Positions 18,090 through 27,784 of a stretch of DNA of 64,000 bases are shown here, piece by piece (the first letter of the stretch is position 1; every line of letters starts with the position of its first letter). The position numbers and the translations under genes were made by a program. The notes under the pieces are model-generated. The model saw nothing but the letters and a program-made list of their open reading frames with translations. It had not been told where the DNA came from and ran no database searches. The DNA is from Flavobacterium sp. SCGC AAA160-P02 (GTDB lineage: Bacteria > Bacteroidota > Bacteroidia > Flavobacteriales > Flavobacteriaceae), in assembly GCA_000383355.1 (NCBI GenBank), contig KB911135.1:62962-126961 (forward strand), read 5' to 3'.

Positions 18090-18249
18090 ATTTTTTCAAT
18101 TTTTTTTTATTTATTCAAGATTCAAATATAACTAAAAACTACTTTTAATAATAGCAGATAAATGGCTTTAAATATGTTATTTCTGTCAATATGTCATCAA
18201 AAAAGTATAAGAACACAAAAAAATATGACAAATTTTAAGTGAAAAACTG

Positions 18250-18266
18250 TTGGCATACAAATTGTC
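18250..18266 (+). promoter_or_regulatory. Sigma-54-like promoter upstream of dnaK
   Basis: The sequence TTGGCATACAAATTGTC resembles the sigma-54 consensus YTGGCACGrNNNTTGCW: TGGCA at -24 and TTG at -12 with the correct spacing. It lies about 50 bases before the dnaK ATG. Upstream, at 18183-18235, TGTCA and TGACA half-sites occur in both orientations and could bind an activator. This is a pattern match only. Confidence 0.45.
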
Positions 18267-18317
18267 AATAGATATGAAGTTAAAAAAAAGAAAATATAAA
18301 TTATATAAATAACAATT

Positions 18318-20216
18318 ATGAGTAAGATTATAGGAATCGATTTAGGAACAACCAACTCATGCGTTTCAGTGATGGAAGGAAACGAACCTGTTGTAATTCC
18401 TAATTCAGAAGGAAAAAGAACCACTCCTTCTATTGTTGCTTTTGTAGAAGGCGGAGAGCGTAAAGTTGGAGATCCAGCAAAACGTCAAGCAGTTACAAAC
18501 CCAACAAAGACAGTGTATTCTATTAAGCGTTTTATGGGTAATAAATTCTCTGAATCTACCCAAGAAGCAACAAGAGTTCCTTATAAAGTAGTAAAAGGAG
18601 ATAATGATACTCCACGTGTAGACATTGATGGTCGTTTGTATACTCCGCAGGAAATTTCTGCCATGGTTTTACAGAAAATGAAAAAAACTGCAGAAGATTA
18701 TTTAGGACATGATGTTTCTGAAGCTGTTGTAACTGTTCCTGCATATTTTAATGATGCACAAAGACAAGCTACTAAAGAGGCTGGAGAAATTGCTGGTTTA
18801 AAAGTAAGCAGGATCATAAACGAACCTACAGCTGCTGCGTTGGCTTATGGTTTAGATAAAGCTAATGATGATAAAAAAATAGTAGTATTTGATTTTGGTG
18901 GTGGTACACACGATGTTTCTATCCTTGAATTAGGAGATGGAGTTTTTGAAGTATTAGCAACAGACGGAGATACTCATTTAGGTGGTGATGATGTTGATGA
19001 AAAAATCATTAACTGGCTAGCTGAAGAATTTAAAGCAGAAGAAAACATGGATTTGAGAAAAGATCCAATGGCACTACAACGCTTAAAAGAAGCTGCTGAG
19101 AAGGCTAAAATAGAATTATCTAGCACTTCTTCTACAGAAATTAACTTACCTTATGTAACAGCTACCGCAAGTGGTCCAAAACACTTGGTAAGAACCTTAT
19201 CTAAAGCTAAGTTTGAGCAATTAATTGATGATTTAGTAAAAAGAACCATCAAACCTTGTCAGACTGCATTAAAAAATGCTGATTTATCTACCTCAGATAT
19301 TGATGAAATTATTTTAGTAGGAGGATCAACAAGAATCCCTGCAATTCAAGAAGCTGTAGAGAAGTTCTTTGGAAAATCTCCAAGTAAAGGTGTCAATCCT
19401 GATGAAGTAGTTTCTTTAGGAGCAGCAATTCAAGGTGGTGTTTTAACTGGTGAGGTAAAAGACGTTTTATTATTAGATGTAACGCCGTTATCATTAGGTA
19501 TTGAGACAATGGGGAACGTATTTACTAAATTAATTGATGCAAATACAACCATTCCAACAAAAAAATCACAAGTATTTTCTACAGCTGTAGACAACCAACC
19601 ATCTGTTGAGATTCACGTATTACAAGGTGAAAGAGCTATGGCTGCAGATAACAACACCATTGGTAGATTTCATTTAGATGGTTTACCTCCAGCTCAAAGA
19701 GGAGTCCCTCAAGTTGAAGTAACTTTTGATATTGATGCCAACGGGATTATTAAAGTTTCAGCCTTAGATAAAGGAACAAACAAGTCTCATGAAATTAGAA
19801 TTGAAGCTTCTTCAGGTTTATCAGAAGAAGATATTGAGAAAATGAAACAAGAAGCAGAAGCAAATGCAGATTCTGATAAAGTTGCAAAAGAAACCGCTGA
19901 AAAAATAAATGCTGCAGATGGAATGATTTTCCAAACAGAAAAGCAATTGAAAGAATTTGGCGAAAAGTTATCTGATGATAAAAAAGGTCCAATTGAAGCT
20001 GCTTTAGTAGAATTAAAAGCTGCGCATGAATCTAAAGACTTGACGCAAATTGATGCTGCAATGGAAAAGATTAATGAAGCTTGGAAAGTTGCCTCTGAAG
20101 AAATGTACAAAGCAGAACAAGAATCTGGAGCAAATCCTGAAGCAGACCAAGGCCAGCCAGAAGCTGCAGCAGAAGGTGATAATGTAGAAGACGTAGATTT
20201 CGAAGAAGTTAAATAA
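18318..20216 (+). CDS. dnaK: Molecular chaperone DnaK (Hsp70)
   Basis: ATP-driven chaperone that folds nascent and stress-denatured proteins with DnaJ and GrpE. Seen: 632 residues; [64 protein letters not shown]; a substrate-binding domain from about 385 ([14 protein letters not shown]); and an acidic C-terminal tail ending [10 protein letters not shown]. No dnaJ or grpE is adjacent. A hairpin terminator follows at 20239-20268. Confidence 0.98.
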   Translation: MSKIIGIDLGTTNSCVSVMEGNEPVVIPNSEGKRTTPSIVAFVEGGERKVGDPAKRQAVTNPTKTVYSIKRFMGNKFSESTQEATRVPYKVVKGDNDTPRVDIDGRLYTPQEISAMVLQKMKKTAEDYLGHDVSEAVVTVPAYFNDAQRQATKEAGEIAGLKVSRIINEPTAAALAYGLDKANDDKKIVVFDFGGGTHDVSILELGDGVFEVLATDGDTHLGGDDVDEKIINWLAEEFKAEENMDLRKDPMALQRLKEAAEKAKIELSSTSSTEINLPYVTATASGPKHLVRTLSKAKFEQLIDDLVKRTIKPCQTALKNADLSTSDIDEIILVGGSTRIPAIQEAVEKFFGKSPSKGVNPDEVVSLGAAIQGGVLTGEVKDVLLLDVTPLSLGIETMGNVFTKLIDANTTIPTKKSQVFSTAVDNQPSVEIHVLQGERAMAADNNTIGRFHLDGLPPAQRGVPQVEVTFDIDANGIIKVSALDKGTNKSHEIRIEASSGLSEEDIEKMKQEAEANADSDKVAKETAEKINAADGMIFQTEKQLKEFGEKLSDDKKGPIEAALVELKAAHESKDLTQIDAAMEKINEAWKVASEEMYKAEQESGANPEADQGQPEAAAEGDNVEDVDFEEVK

Positions 20217-20238
20217 ATAGTTAAAATTCAAATTAAAG

Positions 20239-20268
20239 AAACGCAATCATTAATTTGGTTGCGTTTTT
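20239..20268 (+). terminator. dnaK terminator
   Basis: AAACGCAATC pairs with GGTTGCGTTT (one G-T pair), 8-base loop, followed by a T-run. It overlaps the 5' extension of the next open frame, which is therefore probably not coding there. Confidence 0.85.
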
Positions 20269-20287
20269 ATTTTTAAATCAAAATCGA

Positions 20288-20818
20288 TTGGTTCCTTATC
20301 ACAAGAATACGTTTTTTAAACATACCTACTGCCAATTTAGGCAAATTGAAGATGTTATACTTCCAGAAAAAACTCACTTTAAAAGCAAGTACAATAGCCT
20401 TTACCACTTTACGAAAGAAGGTGTTTACAGGAAATCGAATCATTGGGGAAGAGTTGCTACCTGTAGGTGGAAATTGATTCCTAATGCAACATATAAAAAT
20501 CAGCAAACAGTATTGGGTTTTGCTAAATGGGAAGATTTTTATCCGTTAAATGAAACTGAAAAAATCTTTTATATTTTAGTAAATTTTGAAACAAAAAAAG
20601 CAATCATTAAGGCTAAACAAGCCGAAGAAACAGCTTTTTTATTTACCTTAAGTGGTGCCCAAGAAAGAGAAAAACAGATCAAAAAACTATATAAAGAAGA
20701 GAAATGGGCAATATATTTTAATCAATCTATAGAAGAGTTAAGGATTAAAATAATTTCAGAGCTAATAAATTCAGATATGACCTTGCAGCAAATTAAGCTA
20801 AATATGAAAAAGGCTTGA
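20288..20818 (+). CDS. Uncharacterised soluble protein downstream of dnaK
   Basis: I do not recognise the family. The open frame runs back to a TTG at 20255 inside the dnaK terminator hairpin, so a later start is preferred: TTG 20288, giving about 176 residues beginning VPYHKNTFF. The first half is aromatic and basic (HTYCQFRQIEDVI, KSNHWGRVATCRWKLIP); the second half is a charged helical region rich in Lys/Glu ending in KKA. No signal peptide or membrane segment. With a non-ATG start and no visible promoter after the terminator, the start is uncertain. Confidence 0.6.
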   Translation: MVPYHKNTFFKHTYCQFRQIEDVILPEKTHFKSKYNSLYHFTKEGVYRKSNHWGRVATCRWKLIPNATYKNQQTVLGFAKWEDFYPLNETEKIFYILVNFETKKAIIKAKQAEETAFLFTLSGAQEREKQIKKLYKEEKWAIYFNQSIEELRIKIISELINSDMTLQQIKLNMKKA

Positions 20819-20944
20819 TTACATCTTTAAAAGATGACAGAATTAAAAAGAATCTAAAAATGAAGATTCAATCCTAAAATTTGGGAATTTTTTATCGTAA
20901 AAATTAAAAAAAACATGAGATATTTGAGATATCATATATAAAAA

Positions 20945-21370
20945 ATGAAAACATTCTTTATCTCCTTCATAGTAATCTTAGGTGCATTCTCAACAATAGC
21001 TGCTCAAGAAAATGAAACCATAACGCTAACCCTAGAAATATCTTCCACTAAATACAACAAGGGAAGTATCCTCTTAGCTTTGTATGATTCTGAAGAAAGT
21101 TATATGAAAGAAATCTACAAAAGTGCTGAAATATTTATAAGAGATAATAAAGCTCAAATTGTTTTTAGTGCTTTAAAAAAAGGAGTGTATGCTTTTACAT
21201 TTTTTCATGATTTAAATAAAAATAAAAAATTAGATACCAATTTTTTGGGAATTCCTAAAGAGCCTTACGGTTTTTCTAATGAAAAAAAAGGACGATTTGG
21301 ACCACCTCAGTTTAAGGAAGTATCGTTTAAATTGAACAAAAGCAGCATTTTTAAAATAAGCATCGAATAA
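20945..21370 (+). CDS. DUF2141 domain exported protein
   Basis: Secreted protein of 141 residues: signal peptide about 1-20 (MKTFFISFIVILGAFSTIAAQ) and then a DUF2141 beta-sandwich with GSILLALYDSEESYM, KKGVYAFTFFHDLNKNKKLD and IPKEPYGFSNE. The family is common in Bacteroidota and of unknown function. The Asp/Asn-rich DLNKNKKLD stretch resembles a calcium-binding loop. Single-gene unit. Confidence 0.85.
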   Translation: MKTFFISFIVILGAFSTIAAQENETITLTLEISSTKYNKGSILLALYDSEESYMKEIYKSAEIFIRDNKAQIVFSALKKGVYAFTFFHDLNKNKKLDTNFLGIPKEPYGFSNEKKGRFGPPQFKEVSFKLNKSSIFKISIE

Positions 21371-21490
21371 GTATTTAATTATCGGTTAGTTAAATAATTA
21401 TTTAGGAATCCTTAGCAATTTGTCTAGGGCATATATTCTTGTCAAGAATTAAAACTAAGAGGATTTTAAAACTTCTATCAGCAATATTCT

Positions 21491-22573
21491 TTACGATAAA
21501 ATCTTAACAATCAATTCTTGCTTTGCTTTTTCATCATTTCCAAACAACCAACGTAAAGTATTGTCTTCCCAAATTTCATGGTATTGTTGTTCATTAATAA
21601 TTGCTCGTTCCATGGCTAAATCTAAAAGCTTTCCTGGATATGATGATTGCGCATCACTTTCCATTTCTCCTAAAGGATACGGATCATCTAATCCCATAAT
21701 TACCTGATTAGACCCTTGCCTCTCTATCATTAACTTAAGGGAGTCTGTATCATGTACCAAGGTGTCAAAATAAATATTTGGGTGCCCTACTGCTTTTCTA
21801 GGGTGTGTTTTTCCTTCAAACAAATCCGGTCTTCCGTCAAAGCCTTGAATTCTTCTTCCTAAGTTCATTTGCGCCAATTGACCACCATGAGCAAAACAGG
21901 TTCTAATATTCGGAAAACGTTCTTGCATACCATTCAAGGTATAAAAATGATAGGCATCTCCACATTGTGCCAACATCCAAATTAAATGAAAGCGCCAAGA
22001 AGTATTTTCTAATTTTATCATTTTATCGCCGTCATATGGATGAATTTCAATAGCCAACTTATACTTGTCTGCCAATTCAAAAATTGGATCGTTTTCTTTA
22101 TCAAAAACACAACGCCACTTCCCTATAGAATCCATAAAATGCGTTGGTAAACACAGAACTTTTAATCCTAATTCCTCAACACAACGCTCTATCTCCCATA
22201 ATGCTCCTTGAATAAAACCAGGATGCACCACAAAACCACAGGTAAATTTAGATGGATAATCTTGCTGTACTTTAGCATTAAAATCATTTTGAAAACGCAA
22301 TGCTTTTTTCATCTCTTCTAATCGCAATCCGTTGCCATACAACTGAGAAAGGTTTAAGACTACTGCATGATCTAAGCTGTTTTTTTCCATCCACAATAAT
22401 TTCTCATCTAAAAAGAAACTAGAATCTGTAACAGGTCTTCTCCATCCTTTTTGTAGCATATGCTTCCGTTCATCATCTACCCAAAAAATTTCCTTTTCTT
22501 TCATAAAGCTAGGAATTTGTTCTGGGTATGGAAGCAAATGAGAATGCCCGTTAATTCTTAATTTGCGCTTCAT
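21491..22573 (-). CDS. 2-amino-3-carboxymuconate-6-semialdehyde decarboxylase (amidohydrolase family)
   Basis: Decarboxylates ACMS to 2-aminomuconate semialdehyde, keeping it from cyclising to quinolinate. Seen: amidohydrolase-2 fold of 360 residues; zinc-binding HSHLLP near the start, HPGF near 155, HP in IEIHPYDGD, CFAHGG near 240 and the late Asp in GLDDPYPLGE. ATG 22573 is preferred over the upstream ATG at 22627 because it overlaps the stop of the dioxygenase gene by 4 bases (ATGA), which indicates translational coupling. Last gene of the kynurenine cluster. Confidence 0.92.
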   Translation of the reverse strand: MKRKLRINGHSHLLPYPEQIPSFMKEKEIFWVDDERKHMLQKGWRRPVTDSSFFLDEKLLWMEKNSLDHAVVLNLSQLYGNGLRLEEMKKALRFQNDFNAKVQQDYPSKFTCGFVVHPGFIQGALWEIERCVEELGLKVLCLPTHFMDSIGKWRCVFDKENDPIFELADKYKLAIEIHPYDGDKMIKLENTSWRFHLIWMLAQCGDAYHFYTLNGMQERFPNIRTCFAHGGQLAQMNLGRRIQGFDGRPDLFEGKTHPRKAVGHPNIYFDTLVHDTDSLKLMIERQGSNQVIMGLDDPYPLGEMESDAQSSYPGKLLDLAMERAIINEQQYHEIWEDNTLRWLFGNDEKAKQELIVKILS

Positions 22574-23100
22574 GATGTTATTTTTTTTGGAGCTTCCATT
22601 TTTGTTCCACAAGTAGAGCAGGTACATTTTTTATGATCTGTATAATAGGCATCGAATATTTTTGGCATGTCTGTCTCAATATTATCAAGTGCAAACGCTT
22701 CTCTATATAGCTGAGAATTACATTGCTCACAATACCATTCTAAGGCATCCATCATTCCTTCAGCTCTTGGATATTCTATGACTAAGCCAACAGTATTCTC
22801 TTTCCTTTGAGGAGAATGAGGCACTTTTGCTGGCAATAAGTAAATATCTCCCTCATTAATAGCCACATCAACTTGTTTTCCATTATCTATGATTTTTAAC
22901 ACCATATCTCCTTCAACTTGGTAAAAAAATTCTGGAGTTTCATTATAATGATAATCTTTTCTTGAATTTGGACCACCAACAACCATCACAATATAGTCTC
23001 CATTATCCCAAACACATTTGTTTCCAACTGGCGGTTTTAACAGGTGTCTATGTTCGTTAATCCATTTTTGAAAATTTAAAGGCTGTACTAAATTGCTCAT
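22570..23100 (-). CDS. nbaC: 3-hydroxyanthranilate 3,4-dioxygenase
   Basis: Opens the ring of 3-hydroxyanthranilate to ACMS using ferrous iron and oxygen. Seen: 176-residue cupin; iron ligands His51, Glu57 (HYNETPEFFYQVEGD) and His96 (VPHSP); the C-terminal rubredoxin-like second iron site of bacterial enzymes, with Cys125/Cys128 (CEQC) and Cys162/Cys165 (CSTC). The length is normal. Coupled to the decarboxylase by a 4-base overlap and separated by 168 bases from the SDR gene upstream. Confidence 0.96.
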   Translation of the reverse strand: MSNLVQPLNFQKWINEHRHLLKPPVGNKCVWDNGDYIVMVVGGPNSRKDYHYNETPEFFYQVEGDMVLKIIDNGKQVDVAINEGDIYLLPAKVPHSPQRKENTVGLVIEYPRAEGMMDALEWYCEQCNSQLYREAFALDNIETDMPKIFDAYYTDHKKCTCSTCGTKMEAPKKITS

Positions 23101-23268
23101 ATTAATAGTTTTTGTGCGTTCCCTAAAGGTCGGGATTTCCGCTATATCTTTTTATATTTTCGATTCATTTTATTGTTTATTTGACTTCAAACTAACTGAT
23201 AATAAAACACATATCCATAAACATAAAAAGGATGCCGCTTCTATCCCTAACGCAAGATTTTGTCTAAT

Positions 23269-24045
23269 TTACAAACTTTTTGTTCTTCCACCATCTACTG
23301 GTAAATTAACTCCTGTAATATAACTTGCAGAATCACTTGCTAGAAATGTTACTGCATTGGCAGTTTCTTCTGGTTTTGCAAATCGTTTTGCTGGCACATA
23401 ATCTTTCATAATTTGAGCCATTTTCTCTTCAGAAGTATTTGCACCAGCTGCTTTTATTTTAATAATCTGATCTAAACGCGCTGTATCTGTAAACCCCGGC
23501 AATACATTATTCATGGTAATTCCAAATTCTGCCAGTTCACCTGCCATTGTTTTAGACCAATTAGCTACTGCGTTTCTTATGGTATTACTAACACCTAAAC
23601 CTGGGATTGGTTCTTTTACAGAGGTTGAAATAATATTTATAATTCTACCAAAACATTGTTTTTTCATGAACGGTACAACTGCTTGCACTAAAATTTGATT
23701 AACCAATACATGCATTTGAAAGGCTGCAGAAAACTCTTCTACGCTTGCATCTATGATTGCACCACTTTTAGGCCCGCCTGTATTATTAATTAGAATATGA
23801 AAACTATTATTGGTTGAAACAATATTCTTCACTTGGTCAGGCTTAGAAAAATCTGCCACTAAATATCCGTGTTTTTGTTGCCCGTTTTGTGGAAGTTCTT
23901 TTAAAACTTCTTGTAAAACTGTTTCATTTCTGGCAATTAAAGTAATATTTACTCCTTCCTTTGCCAAAGAAATTGCTGTAGCTTTCCCAATACCTTGTGT
24001 ACTGCCACAAACAAGTGCGTTTTTATTTTGTAATCCTAACTCCAT
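23269..24045 (-). CDS. SDR-family oxidoreductase in the kynurenine cluster
   Basis: NAD(P)-dependent short-chain dehydrogenase of 258 residues: cofactor motif CGSTQGIGKA near 13-22, NNTGG near 87, catalytic Ser in IISTS near 141, and the C-terminal GVNLPVDGGRTKSL. The usual YxxxK is altered: the expected place reads SNTIRNAVANWSKTMAG, so Tyr is not evident although Lys is. It lies between the semialdehyde dehydrogenase and the dioxygenase, but no standard step of the pathway needs it; the substrate is unknown. Confidence 0.88.
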   Translation of the reverse strand: MELGLQNKNALVCGSTQGIGKATAISLAKEGVNITLIARNETVLQEVLKELPQNGQQKHGYLVADFSKPDQVKNIVSTNNSFHILINNTGGPKSGAIIDASVEEFSAAFQMHVLVNQILVQAVVPFMKKQCFGRIINIISTSVKEPIPGLGVSNTIRNAVANWSKTMAGELAEFGITMNNVLPGFTDTARLDQIIKIKAAGANTSEEKMAQIMKDYVPAKRFAKPEETANAVTFLASDSASYITGVNLPVDGGRTKSL

Positions 24046-24076
24046 ATGTATCTTTTATATCTATCTATATTGCTCA

Positions 24077-25519
24077 TTAATTGTACTTAATACAAATATT
24101 TTTAGGTTCTGTAAAAAAGCGCAATGCTTCAAAACCACCCTCTCTTCCTACTCCAGAATTTTTCACACCTCCAAACGGAGTTCTTAGGTCTCGTAACAAC
24201 CAAGTATTTACCCAAACTATTCCTGCTTGAATTTGTTTAGAAACTCTCATAGTTCTTTTTAAATCGTTTGTCCATAAAGTTGCAGACAATCCGTAAGAAA
24301 CATCATTTGCCATGGCTACTACTTCATTTTCATCATTAAATGGCATGATGGTAACTACAGGTCCAAATATTTCTTCTTGATTTAAGATACATGAATTGTC
24401 TTGTACCTCTATAATTGTTGGCTCTAGATAATACCCATCTTCAGAATTATCTACAGAAACTGTAGCGCCTCCAAAAATTACTTTCCCACCATATTTCGCC
24501 GCATTATCTATATACATTTTTACTTTCTCTAAGTGTGGTCTTGAAACCAAAGCACCTATATCTGTATTAGTATCAAAAGGATTTCCTACTTTTAATTTAG
24601 ACACAGCAGCTATAAAATCTATTTTAAATTTTTGATACATAGATGCTTCTACAAAAATTCTACTTCCGCATAAACAAATCTGCCCTTGATTAGCAAATGA
24701 AGATCTAACAGTGGTTTGTAGCATCTCATCATAATCACAATCTGCAAAAATAATAGCTGGATTTTTACCTCCTAACTCTAATGATAATTTCTTAAACATT
24801 GGCGCAGCAACTTTAGCAATATGTGCACCTGTTTGTGTGCCTCCAGTAAATGAAATTGCTTTAATGCCTGGATGAGCTACAATGGCTTGTCCTGTGGTTG
24901 CTCCTAAACCGTGAACAATATTTAAAACTCCTTTAGGAAGACCTGCTTCTGTAAGGATCTCACCTAGTAAATAAGCGGTCATTGGTGTTATTTCGCTTGG
25001 TTTTGCTACTACACAGTTTCCAGCAGCAATTGCTGGGGCAATTTTCCATGTAAATAAATACAAGGGTAAATTCCAAGGCGAAATACATCCCACAACCCCA
25101 ATAGGCTGGCGAAGCGTAAAATTAATCGCATTGTGCCCAACACTTTCATGAGCTTCTGAAGCAAATTGAGTAATTGCATTTGCGAAAAATTGAAAGTTAG
25201 CAGCAGCTCTAGGAATATCAATTGACTTAGCTACATGCAGTGGTTTTCCATTGTCTTTTGCTTCAGCCGCAGCTAACTCTGGTAATTTTTCGGTAATTAG
25301 CTGAGCAATTTTAGAAAGTATTTGTGATCTTTCTTCTAAGCTTGTCTCAGACCAACTTAGAAAGGCAGTTTGTGCTGCTTTATAAGCAGTTTCTACATCT
25401 TCATTTATAGAGTCTGGAATCTGACCATAAATTTCTCCGTTAGATGGATTGTAATTATCTATCCAACTATCTGAAACTGGGTTTACATATTCACCATTAA
25501 TATAGTTTTTAATATTCAT
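24077..25519 (-). CDS. Aldehyde dehydrogenase, probable 2-aminomuconate 6-semialdehyde dehydrogenase
   Basis: Oxidises 2-aminomuconate semialdehyde to 2-aminomuconate with NAD. Seen: 480 residues; GCISPWNLPLYL, SFTGGTQTG, general-base Glu248 in LELGGKNPA, and catalytic Cys282 in NQGQICLCGSR. The substrate is inferred from position between the ACMS decarboxylase and RidA genes; by family alone it could also be a 2-hydroxymuconate semialdehyde dehydrogenase. 31 bases separate it from the SDR gene. Confidence 0.92.
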   Translation of the reverse strand: MNIKNYINGEYVNPVSDSWIDNYNPSNGEIYGQIPDSINEDVETAYKAAQTAFLSWSETSLEERSQILSKIAQLITEKLPELAAAEAKDNGKPLHVAKSIDIPRAAANFQFFANAITQFASEAHESVGHNAINFTLRQPIGVVGCISPWNLPLYLFTWKIAPAIAAGNCVVAKPSEITPMTAYLLGEILTEAGLPKGVLNIVHGLGATTGQAIVAHPGIKAISFTGGTQTGAHIAKVAAPMFKKLSLELGGKNPAIIFADCDYDEMLQTTVRSSFANQGQICLCGSRIFVEASMYQKFKIDFIAAVSKLKVGNPFDTNTDIGALVSRPHLEKVKMYIDNAAKYGGKVIFGGATVSVDNSEDGYYLEPTIIEVQDNSCILNQEEIFGPVVTIMPFNDENEVVAMANDVSYGLSATLWTNDLKRTMRVSKQIQAGIVWVNTWLLRDLRTPFGGVKNSGVGREGGFEALRFFTEPKNICIKYN

Positions 25520-25579
25520 ACTAAATTCTATCTCTTGTCTAGCGGATTCTAGATCTTATTTATTCGTTGGTTTAAACAG

Positions 25580-27091
25580 CTACTCGTTAAAACTGGTATT
25601 CAATATCGCAAGACAAATCTTAATGCCTTGTCTGATATTTCCAATTCGTATGTTTTCATTCGGGTTATGCTGATTGTTATCCATATTTACCATTGGAACT
25701 ATAATAGCAGGAATATCTAATTCATTAATAGCCGGTATAATTGGTACAGTTCCACCCATTGTTCTAATACTTACTGGTTCTTTTCCAAAATATTTAGTGA
25801 GAGCACTTCGTAGTTTTTCTCCAAAAGGATCATTTAATGCTGTTCTAAATGCATTGACACCAGAATTTGCTTTAAAAGTAGCAATTTTGTCATAAGACAA
25901 TCGTTCTTTGTCGGTTGGTGCTCTATCTAGTACTAAATATCCTTGCCCCTTTATGTGGTTTTTAATTTTCTCTAACTGTATTTTACCATCTGTTTCTTCC
26001 ACCAAACGAATGTCTAGATGGGCTGTTGCATATTCTGGAATAATTGTTTTTAATGCTTTTCCTTTCCAGGAAGTTTCAATTTGCCGAACATTTAATGATG
26101 GATATTGTAATGATTCTTGGTAATTCTCACCAACACTTTCTTGTTGGAAGATCATCAAAGCATTGTTTATTTCCTCTTTATTGTCTGGTACAGATTTTAA
26201 AATAGTAGATACCTCATCATTGATAGTAATTCCTTTATAGTAATCATCAATGAGCACCTTTCCAGTTTCTGATTTCATGGAGCTTAGTAATCTAGAAAGT
26301 CTAAACACAGGATTGGGCACATAATTTCCATAATGGCCACTATGCTGGGGTAATTTAGAACCATAGGTGGTAATACTGCAATTAGCAACTCCCCTACAAC
26401 CAAAAGTTAATGTTGGCTGGTTAGAATTATGAGCAGGACCATCCATAATAACCATATAATCAGCTAGATAATTCTTCTTGTATTTTTGCAGCGTAGATAA
26501 AAAGCCATTAGATCCATATTCTTCCTCTAAATCAAAAATAATTTTGATGTTAAATTTTGGAGTTTGTTTTGCAGATTGTAATAATTCTAAGGCTGACAAA
26601 AACATTACAATAGGCGCTTTATCATCTGCTGCTGCTCTTCCAAAAATTCTCCAATCATCCTTCATTTTCTCATCTGCTCTAGACCATGCAATTTCATCCC
26701 ATTGCCCTGCTTCATTTTGCTCTTTTAATACAGGCTGAAAAGGATCTTTTTGATCCCAACTTTTTGGATTTACCGCCTGACCATCTAAATGAAAGTAAAA
26801 CAAGATCGTTTTAAATGCTGGATTAATTATTCGTTCGGCAAATAAAACTGGCAATGTTGAAGATTCTAGCGATTTTAATTCAAAGCCAACCTTACTATAG
26901 TGCTCCTTAACCCAAGCAACATTCCTGTACATTTTTTGAATGTCTGAAGGTAGGTTTGGAATACTCACAAATGTTCTATGACTTGAGATTACTTGAGGTA
27001 ATTTAGCGTCTATTTGTTGATTCCAATTTTCTTGAGCAAACAAAGAAATTGTGGTAAAAAAGAAGATAAATAATGTATGTTGTTTTTTCAT
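25580..27091 (-). CDS. Exported M20-family metallopeptidase
   Basis: Zinc dipeptidase/carboxypeptidase-type enzyme of 503 residues with a signal peptide (1-19, ending SLFAQ). Seen: the metal motif YFHLDGQ (first His/Asp pair, near 104), DDKAP near 157, DLEEEYGS near 192 with the catalytic Glu pair, a dimerisation domain, and the late metal His in NQHNPNEN near 470. It lies 10 bases after RidA, so within the kynurenine cluster; it may supply amino acids from peptides, but that is inference. Confidence 0.88.
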   Translation of the reverse strand: MKKQHTLFIFFFTTISLFAQENWNQQIDAKLPQVISSHRTFVSIPNLPSDIQKMYRNVAWVKEHYSKVGFELKSLESSTLPVLFAERIINPAFKTILFYFHLDGQAVNPKSWDQKDPFQPVLKEQNEAGQWDEIAWSRADEKMKDDWRIFGRAAADDKAPIVMFLSALELLQSAKQTPKFNIKIIFDLEEEYGSNGFLSTLQKYKKNYLADYMVIMDGPAHNSNQPTLTFGCRGVANCSITTYGSKLPQHSGHYGNYVPNPVFRLSRLLSSMKSETGKVLIDDYYKGITINDEVSTILKSVPDNKEEINNALMIFQQESVGENYQESLQYPSLNVRQIETSWKGKALKTIIPEYATAHLDIRLVEETDGKIQLEKIKNHIKGQGYLVLDRAPTDKERLSYDKIATFKANSGVNAFRTALNDPFGEKLRSALTKYFGKEPVSIRTMGGTVPIIPAINELDIPAIIVPMVNMDNNQHNPNENIRIGNIRQGIKICLAILNTSFNE

Positions 27092-27101
27092 AAGTCTCTA
27101 A

Positions 27102-27503
27102 TTACTGTTTTTTGTAGGCTGTTACTTTAATTTCTACTACCAAATCTGGGTGTGGCAATTGATGAACAGCTACTGTTGTTCTGGTTGGGCCTGTTTCTTT
27201 TTCAAAAAACTCTCCGTATGCTTTATTATATCCTGCAAAATCATTCATGTTTACAAGAAATGAAGAAACATCAACCACGTCTTTTAAACTAGCACCAACA
27301 GTCTGTAGGTTTTTGTCAATATTTTGTAAAACTTCTCTAGTTTGTTCTTCAATATTTAATTGTTTGGTTCCCATTTCATCAATAATTGCAACACCTGCAA
27401 TACTATTATCTGCTCTTCTAGAGCTGGTTCCTGAAACAAAAATAAAATCACCCACTACTTTTACATGAGGATAGGCTCCTCTTGGCGATACTTTAGTGCT
27501 CAT
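27102..27503 (-). CDS. RidA-family deaminase, probable 2-aminomuconate deaminase
   Basis: The RidA (YjgF) family hydrolyses enamines and imines. In this cluster the expected job is 2-aminomuconate to 4-oxalocrotonate plus ammonia. Seen: 133 residues; [22 protein letters not shown] resembles the 2-aminomuconate deaminase subgroup, and the C-terminal core [14 protein letters not shown] has Glu in place of the Arg107 region seen in archetypal RidA. It is followed closely by the M20 gene. Confidence 0.9.
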   Translation of the reverse strand: MSTKVSPRGAYPHVKVVGDFIFVSGTSSRRADNSIAGVAIIDEMGTKQLNIEEQTREVLQNIDKNLQTVGASLKDVVDVSSFLVNMNDFAGYNKAYGEFFEKETGPTRTTVAVHQLPHPDLVVEIKVTAYKKQ

Positions 27504-27784
27504 TTTTTTATTTTTTTTATCAACGTTTACTAGTTCAACAATGTTTTAAACCCTTTTTAGCTGGTCTTACATCTTATTTATTTCAACTACAACAATACTT
27601 TAATTCTTATTTTTACTTCACTAAAAAGATAAATATACACAAGTTCGTTTATAAAACAATCATCATTATTTTTGCTTTAAATGTCTCTATTAAAGAAACT
27701 CAAAACTGTAGCCTTCCTAAAGTTTAGATTTCTTTTCAGAAAACTACCACATTAATTTTACTCAAAATAGTTTTACAATCAGGT

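Noticed and set aside
20255..20287. 5' extension of the orphan gene after dnaK
   Set aside because: It overlaps the dnaK terminator hairpin, so transcripts from dnaK would stop there and the codons are hairpin sequence.
22574..22627. Upstream ATG extension of the ACMS decarboxylase gene
   Set aside because: It lies inside the dioxygenase coding region; the ATGA overlap at 22570-22573 is the natural coupled start.
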